Notes: generated by a model from the sequence alone, not told the origin. A stretch of 64,000 bases of DNA from Tenacibaculum piscium (GCF_021390715.1 NZ_JAJGWT010000010.1:9845-73844), one strand, 5' to 3'; positions 53,457 to 64,000 are shown, counted from the stretch's first letter. Numbers and translations: made by a program.

Positions 53457-55211
53457 TTATTCTTTCAAATCTAATTTAATGCTTAATTCTGATAATTGTG
53501 CATCATTTAAAGCAGCAGGAGCATCAATCATTACATCGCGCCCTGAGTTATTTTTAGGGAAAGCGATAAAATCACGAATCGTTTCTTGTCCGCCTAAAAT
53601 AGCAACCAATCTATCTAATCCGAAAGCCAAACCTCCGTGTGGTGGTGCGCCATATTCAAAAGCATCCATTAAGAAACCAAACTGCTCTTTTGCTTCTTCT
53701 TCGGTAAATCCTAAATGTTTAAACATGATCGCTTGTGTTGCTTTGTCATGAATTCTGATAGAACCTCCACCGATTTCATTTCCGTTTAACACTAAATCAT
53801 AAGCATTTGCTTTAACTGCTCCAGGATCTGTATCTAACAATTCTAATTGCCCTGGTTTAGGCGATGTAAACGGGTGATGCATTGCATGATAATGCCCAGT
53901 TTCTTCGTCTAATTCTAATAATGGGAAATCAATAACCCATAACGGAGCAAATACTTTAGGATCTCTTAAACCTAAACGTTCTGCTAATTCCATTCTTAAA
54001 GCCGATAATTGGGCTCTTACTTTATTGGTATCTCCAGATAAAACACACACTAAATCACCAGCTTTTGCACCTGTAATTTCTGCCCATTTCGCTAAATCTT
54101 CTTGATCATAGAATTTATCGACAGAAGATTTGAATGTTCCATCTTCGTTTACACGAGCATAAATCATTCCTAAAGCGCCAACTTGAGGACGTTTTACCCA
54201 TTTAATGATATTGTCTATTTCTTTTCTTGTGAATTTATTTCCTCCAGGAACAGCGAAACCAACCACTAATTCAGCACTATTAAAAACGCCAAAATCTTTA
54301 TGTTGTGTTACTTCGTTTAATTCGCCAAACTCCATTCCAAAACGGATATCTGGTTTATCATTTCCGTATAAACGCATTGCGTCATCATATAACATTCTTG
54401 GGAATTTATCAACTTCAACATTGTTGATTTCCTTTAATAAATGACGTGTTAATCCTTCAAAAATATTTAAAATATCTTCTTGCTCAACAAAAGCCATTTC
54501 ACAGTCAATTTGTGTAAATTCTGGCTGACGGTCGGCACGTAAATCTTCATCTCTAAAACACTTTACAATTTGAAAGTATTTATCCATTCCACCAACCATT
54601 AATAATTGTTTGAAGGTTTGAGGCGATTGTGGTAAGGCATAAAATTGCCCTGCGTTCATTCGAGAAGGCACTAAGAAATCACGCGCTCCTTCAGGAGTTG
54701 ACTTGATTAAATAAGGCGTTTCAACTTCTATAAATTCTTGGTCAGATAAATATTTACGTACTTCCATAGATACTTTTGATCTGAAAATCAAACTATCTTT
54801 TACAGGATTACGACGAATATCTAAATAACGATATTTCATTCTGATATCTTCACCACCATCTGTTTTATCTTCAATAGTAAAAGGCGGCGTTTTTGCTTGG
54901 TTTAAAATTTCTAATTTAGTAACCAACACTTCAATTTCACCAGTAGCGATGTTTTTATTTTTAGATTCTCGTTCAATAACAGTACCTGTAACTTGAATTA
55001 CAAATTCACGTCCTAAGGTTTTTGCCTGTTCGATTAAATCTTTAGAAGTACGTTCTTCGTCAAAAATTAATTGCGTAATTCCGTAACGATCTCGTAAATC
55101 GACCCAAATCATAAAACCTTTATCACGTGATTTTTGTACCCAACCAGAAAGGGTTACTTCAGTATTAATATGCGAGGCTGTTAATTCGCCACAAGTATGC
55201 GTTCTGTACAT
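53457..55211 (-). CDS. aspS: aspartate--tRNA ligase
   Basis: This 584-residue bacterial-type enzyme has the N-terminal OB-fold anticodon-binding domain (about 1-110, [15 protein letters not shown]), class II motifs [20 protein letters not shown] and [18 protein letters not shown], the bacterial GAD insertion (about 290-420), and motif 3 [14 protein letters not shown]. It charges tRNA-Asp. Length is as usual for bacteria. It faces the lipoprotein gene across a strong hairpin. Confidence 0.98.
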   Translation of the reverse strand: MYRTHTCGELTASHINTEVTLSGWVQKSRDKGFMIWVDLRDRYGITQLIFDEERTSKDLIEQAKTLGREFVIQVTGTVIERESKNKNIATGEIEVLVTKLEILNQAKTPPFTIEDKTDGGEDIRMKYRYLDIRRNPVKDSLIFRSKVSMEVRKYLSDQEFIEVETPYLIKSTPEGARDFLVPSRMNAGQFYALPQSPQTFKQLLMVGGMDKYFQIVKCFRDEDLRADRQPEFTQIDCEMAFVEQEDILNIFEGLTRHLLKEINNVEVDKFPRMLYDDAMRLYGNDKPDIRFGMEFGELNEVTQHKDFGVFNSAELVVGFAVPGGNKFTRKEIDNIIKWVKRPQVGALGMIYARVNEDGTFKSSVDKFYDQEDLAKWAEITGAKAGDLVCVLSGDTNKVRAQLSALRMELAERLGLRDPKVFAPLWVIDFPLLELDEETGHYHAMHHPFTSPKPGQLELLDTDPGAVKANAYDLVLNGNEIGGGSIRIHDKATQAIMFKHLGFTEEEAKEQFGFLMDAFEYGAPPHGGLAFGLDRLVAILGGQETIRDFIAFPKNNSGRDVMIDAPAALNDAQLSELSIKLDLKE

Positions 55212-55345
55212 TTCTAGAATTTTAGATATGCAAATCTAACGATAATTGTTAGTATGTAAAAAATTACTATTATTTAGTTTTTTAAGCTCAGATACTGTTT
55301 TTTTGTAGTTCTTTTTTATCAATATGATAATTAAAATCTATAATT

Positions 55346-55690
55346 ATGACATTACAAGAATTTAAAAATACGTTAAAAAATACGCCTAAAAACATTCAAT
55401 TTTCAGATACGATGAACGTTATTGAAGAAAACTACAATTTTACACCATCAGCATTTAAAAATGGCGATTTAGAAAATACGAGTACTCAAAATTTAGGTTC
55501 GTGTAAAGTGCTTTCTTTTGCTATTAAAGAGCAATTAAGCAAAGAAGAAACCTTGGCTTGTTTTGCACAATATTATTTTATTGATGTTTTAGAAAACCCA
55601 ACAGCAACCGATCATCAAAATATCCGAAATTTTATGAATACTGGTTTTGAAGGATTGGTTTTTGAGACTGAAACTTTAGAGCTTGTTTAA
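55346..55690 (+). CDS. HopJ-like protein
   Basis: This 114-residue soluble protein matches the HopJ type III effector family: QFSDTMNVIEENYNFTPSAFKNGDLENT and SCKVLSFAIKEQL, with CFAQYYF-DVLENPTATDHQNIRNFM. Most carriers, flavobacteria included, have no type III secretion system, so the name does not imply an effector here. Its real function is unknown. It stands alone, followed by two repeat elements. Confidence 0.87.
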   Translation: MTLQEFKNTLKNTPKNIQFSDTMNVIEENYNFTPSAFKNGDLENTSTQNLGSCKVLSFAIKEQLSKEETLACFAQYYFIDVLENPTATDHQNIRNFMNTGFEGLVFETETLELV

Positions 55691-55705
55691 ATTTTAAAGA
55701 TAAAC

Positions 55706-55798
55706 GTCATGCTGAATTTATTTCAGCATCGCATCAACAGGAGAATTAAGGCAAATCAGGATGCGAACCTGAAATAAATTCAGGTTGACCGATGCGAT
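55706..55798. repeat. BIME-like inverted pair of REP-like units
   Basis: Unit 1 on the plus strand contains CTGAATTTATTTCAG; unit 2 is the same 15-mer on the minus strand. Each has its own stem: 55709-55716/55722-55729 and 55766-55773/55779-55786. ATCGCATC (55728-55735) also pairs with GATGCGAT (55791-55798). Confidence 0.75.
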
Positions 55799-55879
55799 TT
55801 CTTGTTTCTTCTGATATTTTTTTTAGATGAAATTTAAACAATCTCTTAATTATAAAATACAAATAATCAAAAATAGCAC

Positions 55880-55973
55880 AAATTCCTAGCCCCGATTGAA
55901 GCAATTGTTTGAGCTCTTTTTTTGATTTTTCTTCAAAAAAAAGCGAGTGCGGAAAGCGGGAAATAGCTTCAAA
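55880..55973 (+). repeat. 94-bp interspersed repeat, copy 2
   Basis: This is an exact copy of 34750-34843 in the same orientation, again between genes that converge (HopJ-like and AGCS symporter). Confidence 0.9.
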
Positions 55974-55980
55974 AAAAAAC

Positions 55981-56009
55981 ACCAATCATATATATAAATT
56001 ATGATTGGT
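55981..56009 (-). terminator. terminator after AGCS symporter gene
   Basis: Ten-base exact arms (55981-55990 and 56000-56009); the minus-strand transcript continues into nine T. Confidence 0.8.
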
Positions 56010-56050
56010 ATTTTTGGGTGAAATTTTAAAAAATAATCAAGAAAATACAC

Positions 56051-57418
56051 TTAATCAAAAGCACCTGATTTTAATTTATCAAAATAAATACTAGCTGCTT
56101 TTTTAACTTTTGGCGCTAATAAAAGCGTTGAAATTACCGTTGGTATCGCCATTAAAGCATAGGCGCTATCCATTAAATTAATTACAAAATCTAACTTTAT
56201 AACCGAGGCAACTACTATGACAAAAATGTAAAAATGATTGTAATATTTACCCGTTTTTGAATTGGTTAAATAACTTAAACAGCTATAACCGTAAAATGAA
56301 TAAGTAAATAGGGTCGAGAAGGCGAAAATTAAGACGCAAATGGTTAAAATGATGCTTCCTAAATGATATGGTAATACCGAATCAAAGGCGACTAATGTCA
56401 TTGAAATACCGTTACCATCAAACCCTTTCCATATTCCTGATGATAAAATTGCCAAGGCTGTTAACGTACAAACTAATAAAGTGTCAATCGCAGGTCCTAA
56501 CATGGCTACTAATCCTTCTCTAATTGGTTCGTCTGTTTTGGCGGTTCCGTGCATCATTGGTGCCGTTCCTAAACCTGCTTCGTTAGAAAATGCTGCTCGT
56601 TTTACTCCTGTTATTATCAACGCTCCTAAAGCACCTCCTAAAACAGATTCTCCTGAAAAAGCATCTGAAAGTATTAATGAAAAAATATTCGGAATCTCTT
56701 CGATTTTTAAAAGTAGAATGGATAAAACAGTAACTAAATAAACCACCACCATAATAGGAACTAATTTTCCCGCTACTTTTCCGATACGTTTAATTCCTCC
56801 AAAAATTACACTAGACACAATAAATGCAATGACAATTCCTATTAATAATTTTGCCACAAATTCATTCGATTCGTTTACATCAAAAACATCAATAATGGTT
56901 TGTGTTAATTGATTTGCTTGAAAAGCGGGCAATGTTCCTGCTAAACCTGCGGTTGCAAAAAAGATAGCTAAAGGCTTCCATTTTTTTCCTAAACCTTCTG
57001 TAATTACGTACATCGGTCCACCTTTTGTGTTTCCTTCTTCGTCTTTTCCTCGGTACATGATTGCCAAACTACAGGTGAAAAACTTGGTTGCCATTCCTAC
57101 AAAAGCACTAATCCACATCCAAAAAATGGCGCCTGGTCCTCCCATGGAAATTGCAATGGCTACTCCACTGATATTTCCCATTCCAACGGTTGCCGCAATA
57201 GCCGATGATAGGGCTTCGTAATGTGATAAATCGCCAGGAGAATTCTGCTTGTCGTACTTTCCTCTTAAAATGGCAATGGCGTGTCCCATATATTTAAACG
57301 GAACTAAGCCTGAATATATAAATAAGCATAATCCGCCACCGATTAACAATATTAATAAGGGGATTCCCCAAATCCATGCTGAAAATGTGGCGACTATATG
57401 TTGAATTTCTGTAAACAT
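56051..57418 (-). CDS. AGCS-family alanine/glycine:sodium symporter
   Basis: This 455-residue transporter has about 11 membrane helices and AGCS signatures: GPGAIFWMWISAFVGMATKF near 95-114, then GLAGTLPAFQANQLTQ, and KRAAFSNEAGLGTAPMMHG at about 280. It takes up D- or L-alanine or glycine with sodium. The direction and exact amino acid are not decided by sequence. Its 3' end faces the repeat stretch, with its own terminator. Confidence 0.93.
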   Translation of the reverse strand: MFTEIQHIVATFSAWIWGIPLLILLIGGGLCLFIYSGLVPFKYMGHAIAILRGKYDKQNSPGDLSHYEALSSAIAATVGMGNISGVAIAISMGGPGAIFWMWISAFVGMATKFFTCSLAIMYRGKDEEGNTKGGPMYVITEGLGKKWKPLAIFFATAGLAGTLPAFQANQLTQTIIDVFDVNESNEFVAKLLIGIVIAFIVSSVIFGGIKRIGKVAGKLVPIMVVVYLVTVLSILLLKIEEIPNIFSLILSDAFSGESVLGGALGALIITGVKRAAFSNEAGLGTAPMMHGTAKTDEPIREGLVAMLGPAIDTLLVCTLTALAILSSGIWKGFDGNGISMTLVAFDSVLPYHLGSIILTICVLIFAFSTLFTYSFYGYSCLSYLTNSKTGKYYNHFYIFVIVVASVIKLDFVINLMDSAYALMAIPTVISTLLLAPKVKKAASIYFDKLKSGAFD

Positions 57419-57507
57419 AACGATTGTTTTTTAGTGAAATGAATAATATGAATTATTTAAAATAGCTTTTTAGAGCTTTTTTAATAATTTAAAATAGGTT
57501 TAAAAAC

Positions 57508-58626
57508 TTACCAATCTTCTCCTTTAAAATTTTTTGATTTAGCATAGCTAATCGTATTTTCTAAATAATCTTCGGTATTATATTTTGGTATCGGTAAGAT
57601 TGATGCTAACAAGCTTGTATCGTATTCGTAAGGTTCAGAAATCAGGTATTTATTTAAGTGCAATCCAATAGTTTTATAATAAACTTGCTCTAATCTATTT
57701 TTATTTTCTACGGATACTTCTGTTGTTGAGGTATTTAAAAAAGTAAAATTATTGAAATCTACTGTTTTTAAAATTCGTTCTATTCCTGTAACAATATTGG
57801 TGCTTTTAGAATGCACAATATTAAGTTGAACTATTTCTTTTCGATAGACATTAGCTATTATTTTAGCTACATAATCGACAGGAATAATATTCAATCCTGT
57901 TTTAAAGTTGGTGGCAATTCTGATAGGATTATCGGCTAAAGGGCTTTTATAAAAAAATTTCCCCAAAAGATAATAAACCATGTAATTTGAAATAAAATAA
58001 GGCGAATTTTTAAAAATATTTCCTCCTAAAACGCTCGGTCTTAATATTTGTATAGCGACATTATTTTCTTTTCCTTTTTTCAACAAAAATTTCTCGGTAG
58101 TGTGTTTTGCTTCTTCGTAAAAATTACGGTATTTCGGTTTCTTTGTAGCGTGATAATCATTATCAATTAATCCGCCAATATTACCGATACTAAACGCCGT
58201 ACTTATATACGTGAATTTTGTAATAAAGGAAGAAAAGGTATTAAATACCTCTTTTGTAAATTGATAAACACCATTAAAAACAACATCTCGTTGTGATTTA
58301 TCGGTGGTTAAATTGACACTTCCTGCGGAATGAATAAAAAAATTGGTTTCATCTTTAGATAAAAAAGTTTCAGGTTTAAAAAACGAAACCATCTCTAAAG
58401 CTTTAATTTTTTGAGCGATTAATTTTTTATTTTCAGAAATAAATGATGGAGAAGCATCACTATTTACTATTTTTTGAATTCTTTCTAATGCCGATTTTCC
58501 ATTTTTTTCTCTTACAGGAAGAAATATATGTTTGATATTTTCTTGTTGTAAGAGTTCATATAAAACTTGAGATCCTAATGTTCCTGTACTGCCTGTGAGA
58601 ATAATATTTATTTGATTTTGTTGCAT
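57508..58626 (-). CDS. NAD(P)-dependent thioester-reductase/acyl-CoA-reductase-like protein
   Basis: This protein of 372 residues has the extended-SDR Rossmann motif GSTGTLGS (about 12-19), a catalytic-type YEEAK (YxxxK, near 167), and SFKYISTAFSIGNIGG-like strands of the NAD_binding_4 group, home of fatty acyl-CoA reductases and thioester-reductase domains. It lacks a carrier or adenylation domain. A long-chain acyl or lipid precursor substrate is likely but unproved. It lies between the AGCS gene and a small unknown gene on the same strand. Confidence 0.82.
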   Translation of the reverse strand: MQQNQINIILTGSTGTLGSQVLYELLQQENIKHIFLPVREKNGKSALERIQKIVNSDASPSFISENKKLIAQKIKALEMVSFFKPETFLSKDETNFFIHSAGSVNLTTDKSQRDVVFNGVYQFTKEVFNTFSSFITKFTYISTAFSIGNIGGLIDNDYHATKKPKYRNFYEEAKHTTEKFLLKKGKENNVAIQILRPSVLGGNIFKNSPYFISNYMVYYLLGKFFYKSPLADNPIRIATNFKTGLNIIPVDYVAKIIANVYRKEIVQLNIVHSKSTNIVTGIERILKTVDFNNFTFLNTSTTEVSVENKNRLEQVYYKTIGLHLNKYLISEPYEYDTSLLASILPIPKYNTEDYLENTISYAKSKNFKGEDW

Positions 58627-58710
58627 TTCAAGATATAATTAATCGTTTTTAAAGAACGATATATATTTATTTTAGGAAGAAAAAATGGCGTAATTGTTTT
58701 TTGAAAATAA

Positions 58711-59106
58711 TTATTTACAAACAACACCTTCTTTATTTAAAAGGTCGATATGTCTAAAAAAACCTTTTTGAATTGTTCCTTCTTGGAAGATAAATGTTTT
58801 GTCGTGTAAAATATTATTTTCGAAAAAAGTAACTTGAAATTGATTGTCTAAAGCAAATAATTCTGGTTGCATTATTTCAAATTTAGAAAATGATTTCGCT
58901 TTTAAAAGGTCAATTTTTCTTCGGAATAAAGAGGTTTTTTTAGTTTCAGAAAATCCTTGTGAAACAATAACGACCATTTCTAAATCAACCTCTTTTTTGT
59001 TGATAATATAAACGCTCCATTCCTCTAAATTATCTTGCGGATTTTTTTCTAAAGTGATGGCAATTTCTACATCCATGACTCCTGGTATTTTTATATCTTT
59101 TCTCAT
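58711..59106 (-). CDS. conserved hypothetical protein next to pheS
   Basis: This 131-residue protein is soluble and beta-rich, with paired strands such as EEWSVYIINKKE, LEMVVIVSQGF and FQVTFFENNILHDKTFIF. There is no signal or membrane segment. I do not recognise the family. It lies on the same strand as pheS but beyond pheS's own terminator, so it probably has its own promoter. Confidence 0.6.
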   Translation of the reverse strand: MRKDIKIPGVMDVEIAITLEKNPQDNLEEWSVYIINKKEVDLEMVVIVSQGFSETKKTSLFRRKIDLLKAKSFSKFEIMQPELFALDNQFQVTFFENNILHDKTFIFQEGTIQKGFFRHIDLLNKEGVVCK

Positions 59107-59127
59107 TTTGTATGTGTGTTAAATGTA

Positions 59128-59169
59128 AAAAGTTGAAAAGTAGAACGGATTCTTAACTTTTCAACTTTT
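59128..59169 (-). terminator. terminator downstream of pheS
   Basis: Exact 14-base arms (59128-59141 and 59156-59169), 14-base loop; the minus-strand transcript ends TTTTTACATTT. Confidence 0.85.
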
Positions 59170-59188
59170 GTATTATTTTTAATAGTAT

Positions 59189-60208
59189 TTATATCACTGA
59201 TTTAAACTGCTCTAAAAAACGTTTATCATTTTCGTAAAACATTCTAATATCAGGGATTTGATATAATAACATGGCGATACGTTCAATTCCCATTCCGAAA
59301 GCGTATCCTGAATATTTTGTAGGGTCAATATTGGCATTTTTCAATACATTCGGATCTACCATTCCACAGCCCATAATTTCTAACCAACCTGTTCCTTTAG
59401 TAATTCTATAATCGGTTTCTGTTTCTAATCCCCAGTAAATATCTACCTCAGCACTTGGCTCTGTAAACGGGAAATAAGAAGGTCTTAGCCTAATTTTTGA
59501 CTTTCCAAACATCTCTTTGGTAAAATACAAAAGCGTTTGTTTTAAATCGGCAAAAGAAACATCTGTATCAATATACAAACCTTCTACTTGATGAAAAATA
59601 CAGTGCGCTCTTGATGAAATATCTTCATTTCTAAAAACACGCCCAGGCGAAATAGTTCTGATAGGTGGCGTATTATTTTCCATATAACGAACCTGTACCG
59701 ATGAAGTATGTGTTCTTAATAAAGTATCAGGATTTTTGTCGATAAAAAAAGTATCCTGCATATCACGTGCTGGATGGTATTCTGGTAAGTTTAGCGCCGT
59801 AAAATTATGCCAATCATCTTCAATTTCTGGTCCTTCAGAAACGGTAAATCCAATTCTATTAAAAACCTCAATAATTTGATTTTTCACTAATGATATCGGA
59901 TGACGAGAACCTAAATTAATCGGTTCTGATGGACGCGTTAAATCACCATAAAAATTTCCATGCTCAACAGCACTTTCTAAAGTATCATTTAATTCCGTTA
60001 CTTTATCTTCTGCAGATTTTTTTAAGTTGTTTAATGCCTGTCCAAAATCTTTACGCATTGCTGCATCAACATTTTTAAACTCAAGAAATAAATCTTTCAA
60101 TAAACCTTTACTTCCTAAATATTTTATTCTGAAAGTCTCAACTTCTTCTTTTGAAGTTGCTTGAAAAGCCTTTACATCACCAATCAATTCTTTTACCTTA
60201 TCTAACAT
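59189..60208 (-). CDS. pheS: phenylalanine--tRNA ligase, alpha subunit
   Basis: This 339-residue alpha subunit has the N-terminal tRNA-binding coiled coil (about 1-85) and the class II catalytic domain: HPISLVKNQIIEVFNRIGF, ISSRAHCIFHQVEGLYI (motif 2 region), and GMGIERIAMLLYQIPDIR (motif 3). It needs PheT, which is not in the window. The two subunit genes are separate here. It is divergent from gdhA with 286 bases between. Confidence 0.98.
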   Translation of the reverse strand: MLDKVKELIGDVKAFQATSKEEVETFRIKYLGSKGLLKDLFLEFKNVDAAMRKDFGQALNNLKKSAEDKVTELNDTLESAVEHGNFYGDLTRPSEPINLGSRHPISLVKNQIIEVFNRIGFTVSEGPEIEDDWHNFTALNLPEYHPARDMQDTFFIDKNPDTLLRTHTSSVQVRYMENNTPPIRTISPGRVFRNEDISSRAHCIFHQVEGLYIDTDVSFADLKQTLLYFTKEMFGKSKIRLRPSYFPFTEPSAEVDIYWGLETETDYRITKGTGWLEIMGCGMVDPNVLKNANIDPTKYSGYAFGMGIERIAMLLYQIPDIRMFYENDKRFLEQFKSVI

Positions 60209-60433
60209 TGTATCTGTCCAAAATTTGAATGCAAATTTAATATTTTTATATCAAATTTATGCAATAACTATCAGTATAAAATATAGCATCAAAAAAATAA
60301 CAAAACTTAATAGTATAAATCGCTTTTTGTAAGTGATAATTTCCTGTACACTCTTTTTACTGTTTTTTTGATAAATAAATACTAAAATTAGTTAATTTTT
60401 TAGTTATTTAAATTTAACAGATTGTAATTTAAT

Positions 60434-60441
60434 TATATTTG
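60434..60441 (+). promoter_or_regulatory. -7 box of gdhA
   Basis: TATATTTG lies 53 bases before the ATG, in a 286-base stretch between pheS and gdhA that holds no other gene. A -33 TTG is not visible. Confidence 0.6.
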
Positions 60442-60491
60442 CGTAGCGGAATTATTTAAAAATAAATTACAACAACAAATAATACAACTAG

Positions 60492-61838
<1,347 letters not shown>

Positions 61839-61882
61839 TCGTTTCTTTTCATAGAAGATGTATATTCTTTTTTATAATATTT

Positions 61883-61912
61883 AAAAACACGCTATTTATA
61901 TAGCGTGTTTTT
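61883..61912 (+). terminator. terminator after gdhA
   Basis: Exact 13-base arms (61883-61895 and 61900-61912) with a 4-base loop and trailing T run. Confidence 0.9.
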
Positions 61913-61977
61913 TTATTGCGTACTTTCGGGTAAAATTTCATAAATATTTCAATGAATACTTATTTCATTTGTACGCT

Positions 61978-62970
61978 ATGCCTATGTCTAAAAGAAAAAA
62001 TATAATTACGATTGCTTTTTATAATGTTGAAAATTTATTCGATACTGTTGATAATCCAAAAACAGCCGATGATGATTTTACACCATCGAGTAGGCGGAAA
62101 TGGAATGCTAGAAAATATCAACAGAAAATAAAACAAATAACGGATGTTATAAAACAAATAGGAAGCAATCAATCGGCAATTCCTCCTGTGTTAATTGGCT
62201 TGGTGGAGGTTGAAAACGCCAAAGTAATTAAAGATTTAACACATCATAAAAATATTTCAAAGTACGCGTATCGCTATGTTCATTTCGATTCTCCTGATGA
62301 ACGAGGTATTGATGTGGCATTACTTTATAATCCTGCTTTTTTTGAGGTTCTTTCTTCGGATAAATTCCCGTTATATTTAACAGATAAAGAAGGTGAGGTC
62401 GATTATACCCGAGATGTATTGGTTGTAAAAGGTAAATTAAATAACGAATTGATACACGTTTTAGTCAATCATTGGCCTTCAAGAAGAGATGGCGAGGAAG
62501 AAACCACTGAAAATCGTATAGCAGCAGCAAAACACGTGCGTAAAGTATTGGCTGAAATAAAGGCAAAAGAAGCAAATCCAAAGTTTATTATTATGGGTGA
62601 TTTTAATGATGATCCAACAAGTAGAAGTGTTCGTGAATTTTTAGTTACCGATGATTTATATAATCCGATGAAACCTTTATTTGAAAAAGGAAAAGGCACA
62701 TTAACTTACTATAAAAAATGGCATTTATTCGATCAAATCATTTTTTCTAAAGATTTTTTTGATATACATAAAAGTAAGCACCGTTTTTTAAGAGCAGGGA
62801 TTTTAAATAAAAAATGGATGCGATTTTATAAAGGAAAATTTAAAAACAGTCCATTTCGAACGTATATTGGTCCTTGGTATCAGGGAGGTTTTTCTGATCA
62901 TTTCCCTGTATATCTTACATTTATCCAAAATAAAATAGCATCAGAAAAATCAATAGAAATAGAAAAATAA
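61978..62970 (+). CDS. endonuclease/exonuclease/phosphatase-family protein
   Basis: From ATG 61978 the protein has 330 residues without a signal peptide. Motifs of the EEP fold are FYNVENLFDT (with the catalytic Asn/Glu), VGLVEVENA, VNHWPSRR, MGDFNDDPTS, and the final SDHFPVYL. Members act on phosphodiester bonds in nucleic acids or lipids; a nuclease-like role is usual in flavobacteria. A TTG at 61969 would add three residues. It is followed by a hairpin shared with glmS. Confidence 0.9.
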   Translation: MPMSKRKNIITIAFYNVENLFDTVDNPKTADDDFTPSSRRKWNARKYQQKIKQITDVIKQIGSNQSAIPPVLIGLVEVENAKVIKDLTHHKNISKYAYRYVHFDSPDERGIDVALLYNPAFFEVLSSDKFPLYLTDKEGEVDYTRDVLVVKGKLNNELIHVLVNHWPSRRDGEEETTENRIAAAKHVRKVLAEIKAKEANPKFIIMGDFNDDPTSRSVREFLVTDDLYNPMKPLFEKGKGTLTYYKKWHLFDQIIFSKDFFDIHKSKHRFLRAGILNKKWMRFYKGKFKNSPFRTYIGPWYQGGFSDHFPVYLTFIQNKIASEKSIEIEK

Positions 62971-62976
62971 AGCAAA

Positions 62977-63009
62977 AAAAAATCCCGAGAGAATATCTCG
63001 GAATTTTTT
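62977..63009. terminator. bidirectional terminator before glmS end
   Basis: Arms 62977-62990 and 62996-63009 pair with one mismatch, A-run left and T-run right, between two converging genes. Confidence 0.8.
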
Positions 63010-63034
63010 GCTTTATAATCAAAATAAAAACTGT

Positions 63035-64000
63035 TTATTCAACAGTTACAGATTTCGCTAAATTTCTTGGTTGATCTACATTTTTTTCTAATAATACCGC
63101 GATATGATACGATAATAATTGAAAAGGAATCGTAGTTAATAATGGTGTAAAAGCTTCTTCAGTATCAGGAATTTCAATCACGTGATCTGCAATTTCTTTT
63201 ACCGTAGTATCTCCTTCGGTTACGATGGCGATTATTTTACCACTTCTCGATTTTATTTCTTGAATATTGCTCACCACTTTTTCATAATGTCCTTTGTTGG
63301 TAGCGATTACAAAAATTGGCATATTTTCATCAATCAATGCAATAGGACCGTGTTTCATTTCGGCAGCAGGATAGCCTTCTGCATGAATATATGAAATTTC
63401 TTTTAGCTTTAAAGCACCTTCTAAGGCTACAGGAAAATTATATCCTCTACCTAAATACAAGCAGTTTTTAGCATCTTTATAAACCTTTGCAATTTCTTTA
63501 ATTTGCGCATCAGCTTTTAATAAGGTTTCTATTTGCGCAGGAATTTGTTGTAAGGTTTGTAAATAGGTATTTATCGCAGGTTTTGATAGCGTTCCCTTTG
63601 CTTGTGCTAATTTTAACGCAATTAATGATAATACTGTTATCTGTGTCGTAAATGCTTTTGTTGATGCAACACCAATCTCTGGACCAGCGTGTGTATAAGC
63701 ACCTGCGTGTGTTTCTCTAGCAATAGAAGAACCTACCACATTACAGATTCCAAAAACGAAAGCACCTTTTGATTTTGCTAATTTAATAGCTGCTAAAGTA
63801 TCGGCAGTTTCTCCTGATTGAGAAATAGCAATTACCACATCATTTTCGTTAATAATTGGATTTCGGTATCTAAATTCAGAAGCATATTCTACTTCTACAG
63901 GAATACGTGCCATATCTTCAAAAAGATATTCTCCAACTAAACCAGCATGCCAAGAAGTACCACAAGCAACGATAATTATTCGGCTTGCATTGGTAAATTT
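63035..64000 (-). CDS. glmS: glutamine--fructose-6-phosphate aminotransferase, C-terminal part
   Basis: The minus-strand frame is open through the window edge, so the N-terminal glutaminase domain lies outside; about 320 residues are seen. The two SIS sugar-isomerase domains are present: IVACGTSWHAGL, ISQSGETADTLAA, YTHAGPEIGVASTKAFTTQ and YIHAEGYPAAEMKHGPIALID, ending in the family tail LAKSVTVE. GlmS makes glucosamine 6-phosphate for cell wall and lipopolysaccharide. Its promoter and any glmS-type leader lie outside the window. Confidence 0.97.
   Translation of the reverse strand, partial: KFTNASRIIIVACGTSWHAGLVGEYLFEDMARIPVEVEYASEFRYRNPIINENDVVIAISQSGETADTLAAIKLAKSKGAFVFGICNVVGSSIARETHAGAYTHAGPEIGVASTKAFTTQITVLSLIALKLAQAKGTLSKPAINTYLQTLQQIPAQIETLLKADAQIKEIAKVYKDAKNCLYLGRGYNFPVALEGALKLKEISYIHAEGYPAAEMKHGPIALIDENMPIFVIATNKGHYEKVVSNIQEIKSRSGKIIAIVTEGDTTVKEIADHVIEIPDTEEAFTPLLTTIPFQLLSYHIAVLLEKNVDQPRNLAKSVTVE

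Larger units (their letters stand above)
55691..56050. other. gene-free stretch of repeats and a terminator
   Basis: No gene. It holds an inverted pair of palindromic units (55706-55798), the second copy of the 94-bp repeat (55880-55973) and a minus-strand terminator (55981-56009). Confidence 0.8.

Noticed and set aside
55746..55985. 79-codon minus-strand open frame across the repeat region
   Set aside because: It consists of the REP-like unit and the 94-bp repeat; no start context and no protein-like pattern.

Overview
The window reads as chromosomal DNA of a member of the Flavobacteriaceae (Bacteroidota), possibly close to Tenacibaculum or Polaribacter; the genus cannot be fixed from sequence alone. 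The signs are strong AT bias, weak or absent Shine-Dalgarno sites, several Bacteroidota-type promoters with a TAnnTTTG -7 box, and family markers: a class II glycine-tRNA ligase of the homodimeric type, DUF2723, SdpI-like, HopJ-like and SCO1-like proteins, and fused PlsC/GNAT acyltransferases. Gene content is dense. Most of it is core: serS, glyS, aspS, pheS, polA, ribF, fbp, sod, sufS, rseP, gdhA, glmS and two identical tRNA-Gln genes. Convergent junctions are usually closed by clear hairpin terminators.

Layout. 1-1.1 kb: the tail of what looks like an accessory cassette, a cut-off GNAT/Mom-like protein overlapping an atypical formyltransferase. 1.3-3.9 kb: TPR histidine kinase and response regulator. 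4-21.5 kb: housekeeping block. 21.6-21.9 kb: tandem tRNA-Gln. 22-30.9 kb: stress and central metabolism (DinB, superoxide dismutase, FBPase, aspartokinase, a lipid acyltransferase, RseP, SCO1). 30.9-33.3 kb: a HigBA-type toxin-antitoxin pair, an SdpI-like protein and a serine hydrolase. 33.4-39.1 kb: SufS and membrane transport proteins. 39.2-42.9 kb: a DUF2339/DUF3999 membrane pair. 43.1-51.6 kb: a tight eight-gene operon, the most interesting part. 51.6-64 kb: a PRMT-like methyltransferase, a NrfJ-like lipoprotein, tRNA synthetases, an AGCS symporter, GdhA, an EEP-family nuclease and the C-terminal part of GlmS.

The eight-gene operon (43126-51581) encodes a five-helix membrane protein, a soluble coiled-coil protein, a membrane-anchored coiled-coil protein that recalls PspA/ESCRT-III helical hairpins, a substrate-binding protein fused to an OmpA peptidoglycan-binding domain and anchored in the inner membrane, an ABC permease and ATPase of the NitT/TauT/SsuCB type, a TerB-like/CbbX-like AAA+ ATPase and a PF10014-type 2-oxoglutarate/Fe(II) dioxygenase. 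Intergenic gaps are 63, 4, 37, -1, 2, 13 and 1 bases. I know of no established name for this combination. My inference is an envelope-tethered importer or sensor coupled to an AAA+ remodeller and an oxygenase.

Other notable structure: an exact 94-bp intergenic repeat at 34750-34843 and 55880-55973, in the same orientation, both at convergent gene ends, with stems that cross and could form a pseudoknot; a BIME-like inverted pair of palindromes at 55706-55798; and several genes that seem to start with TTG.
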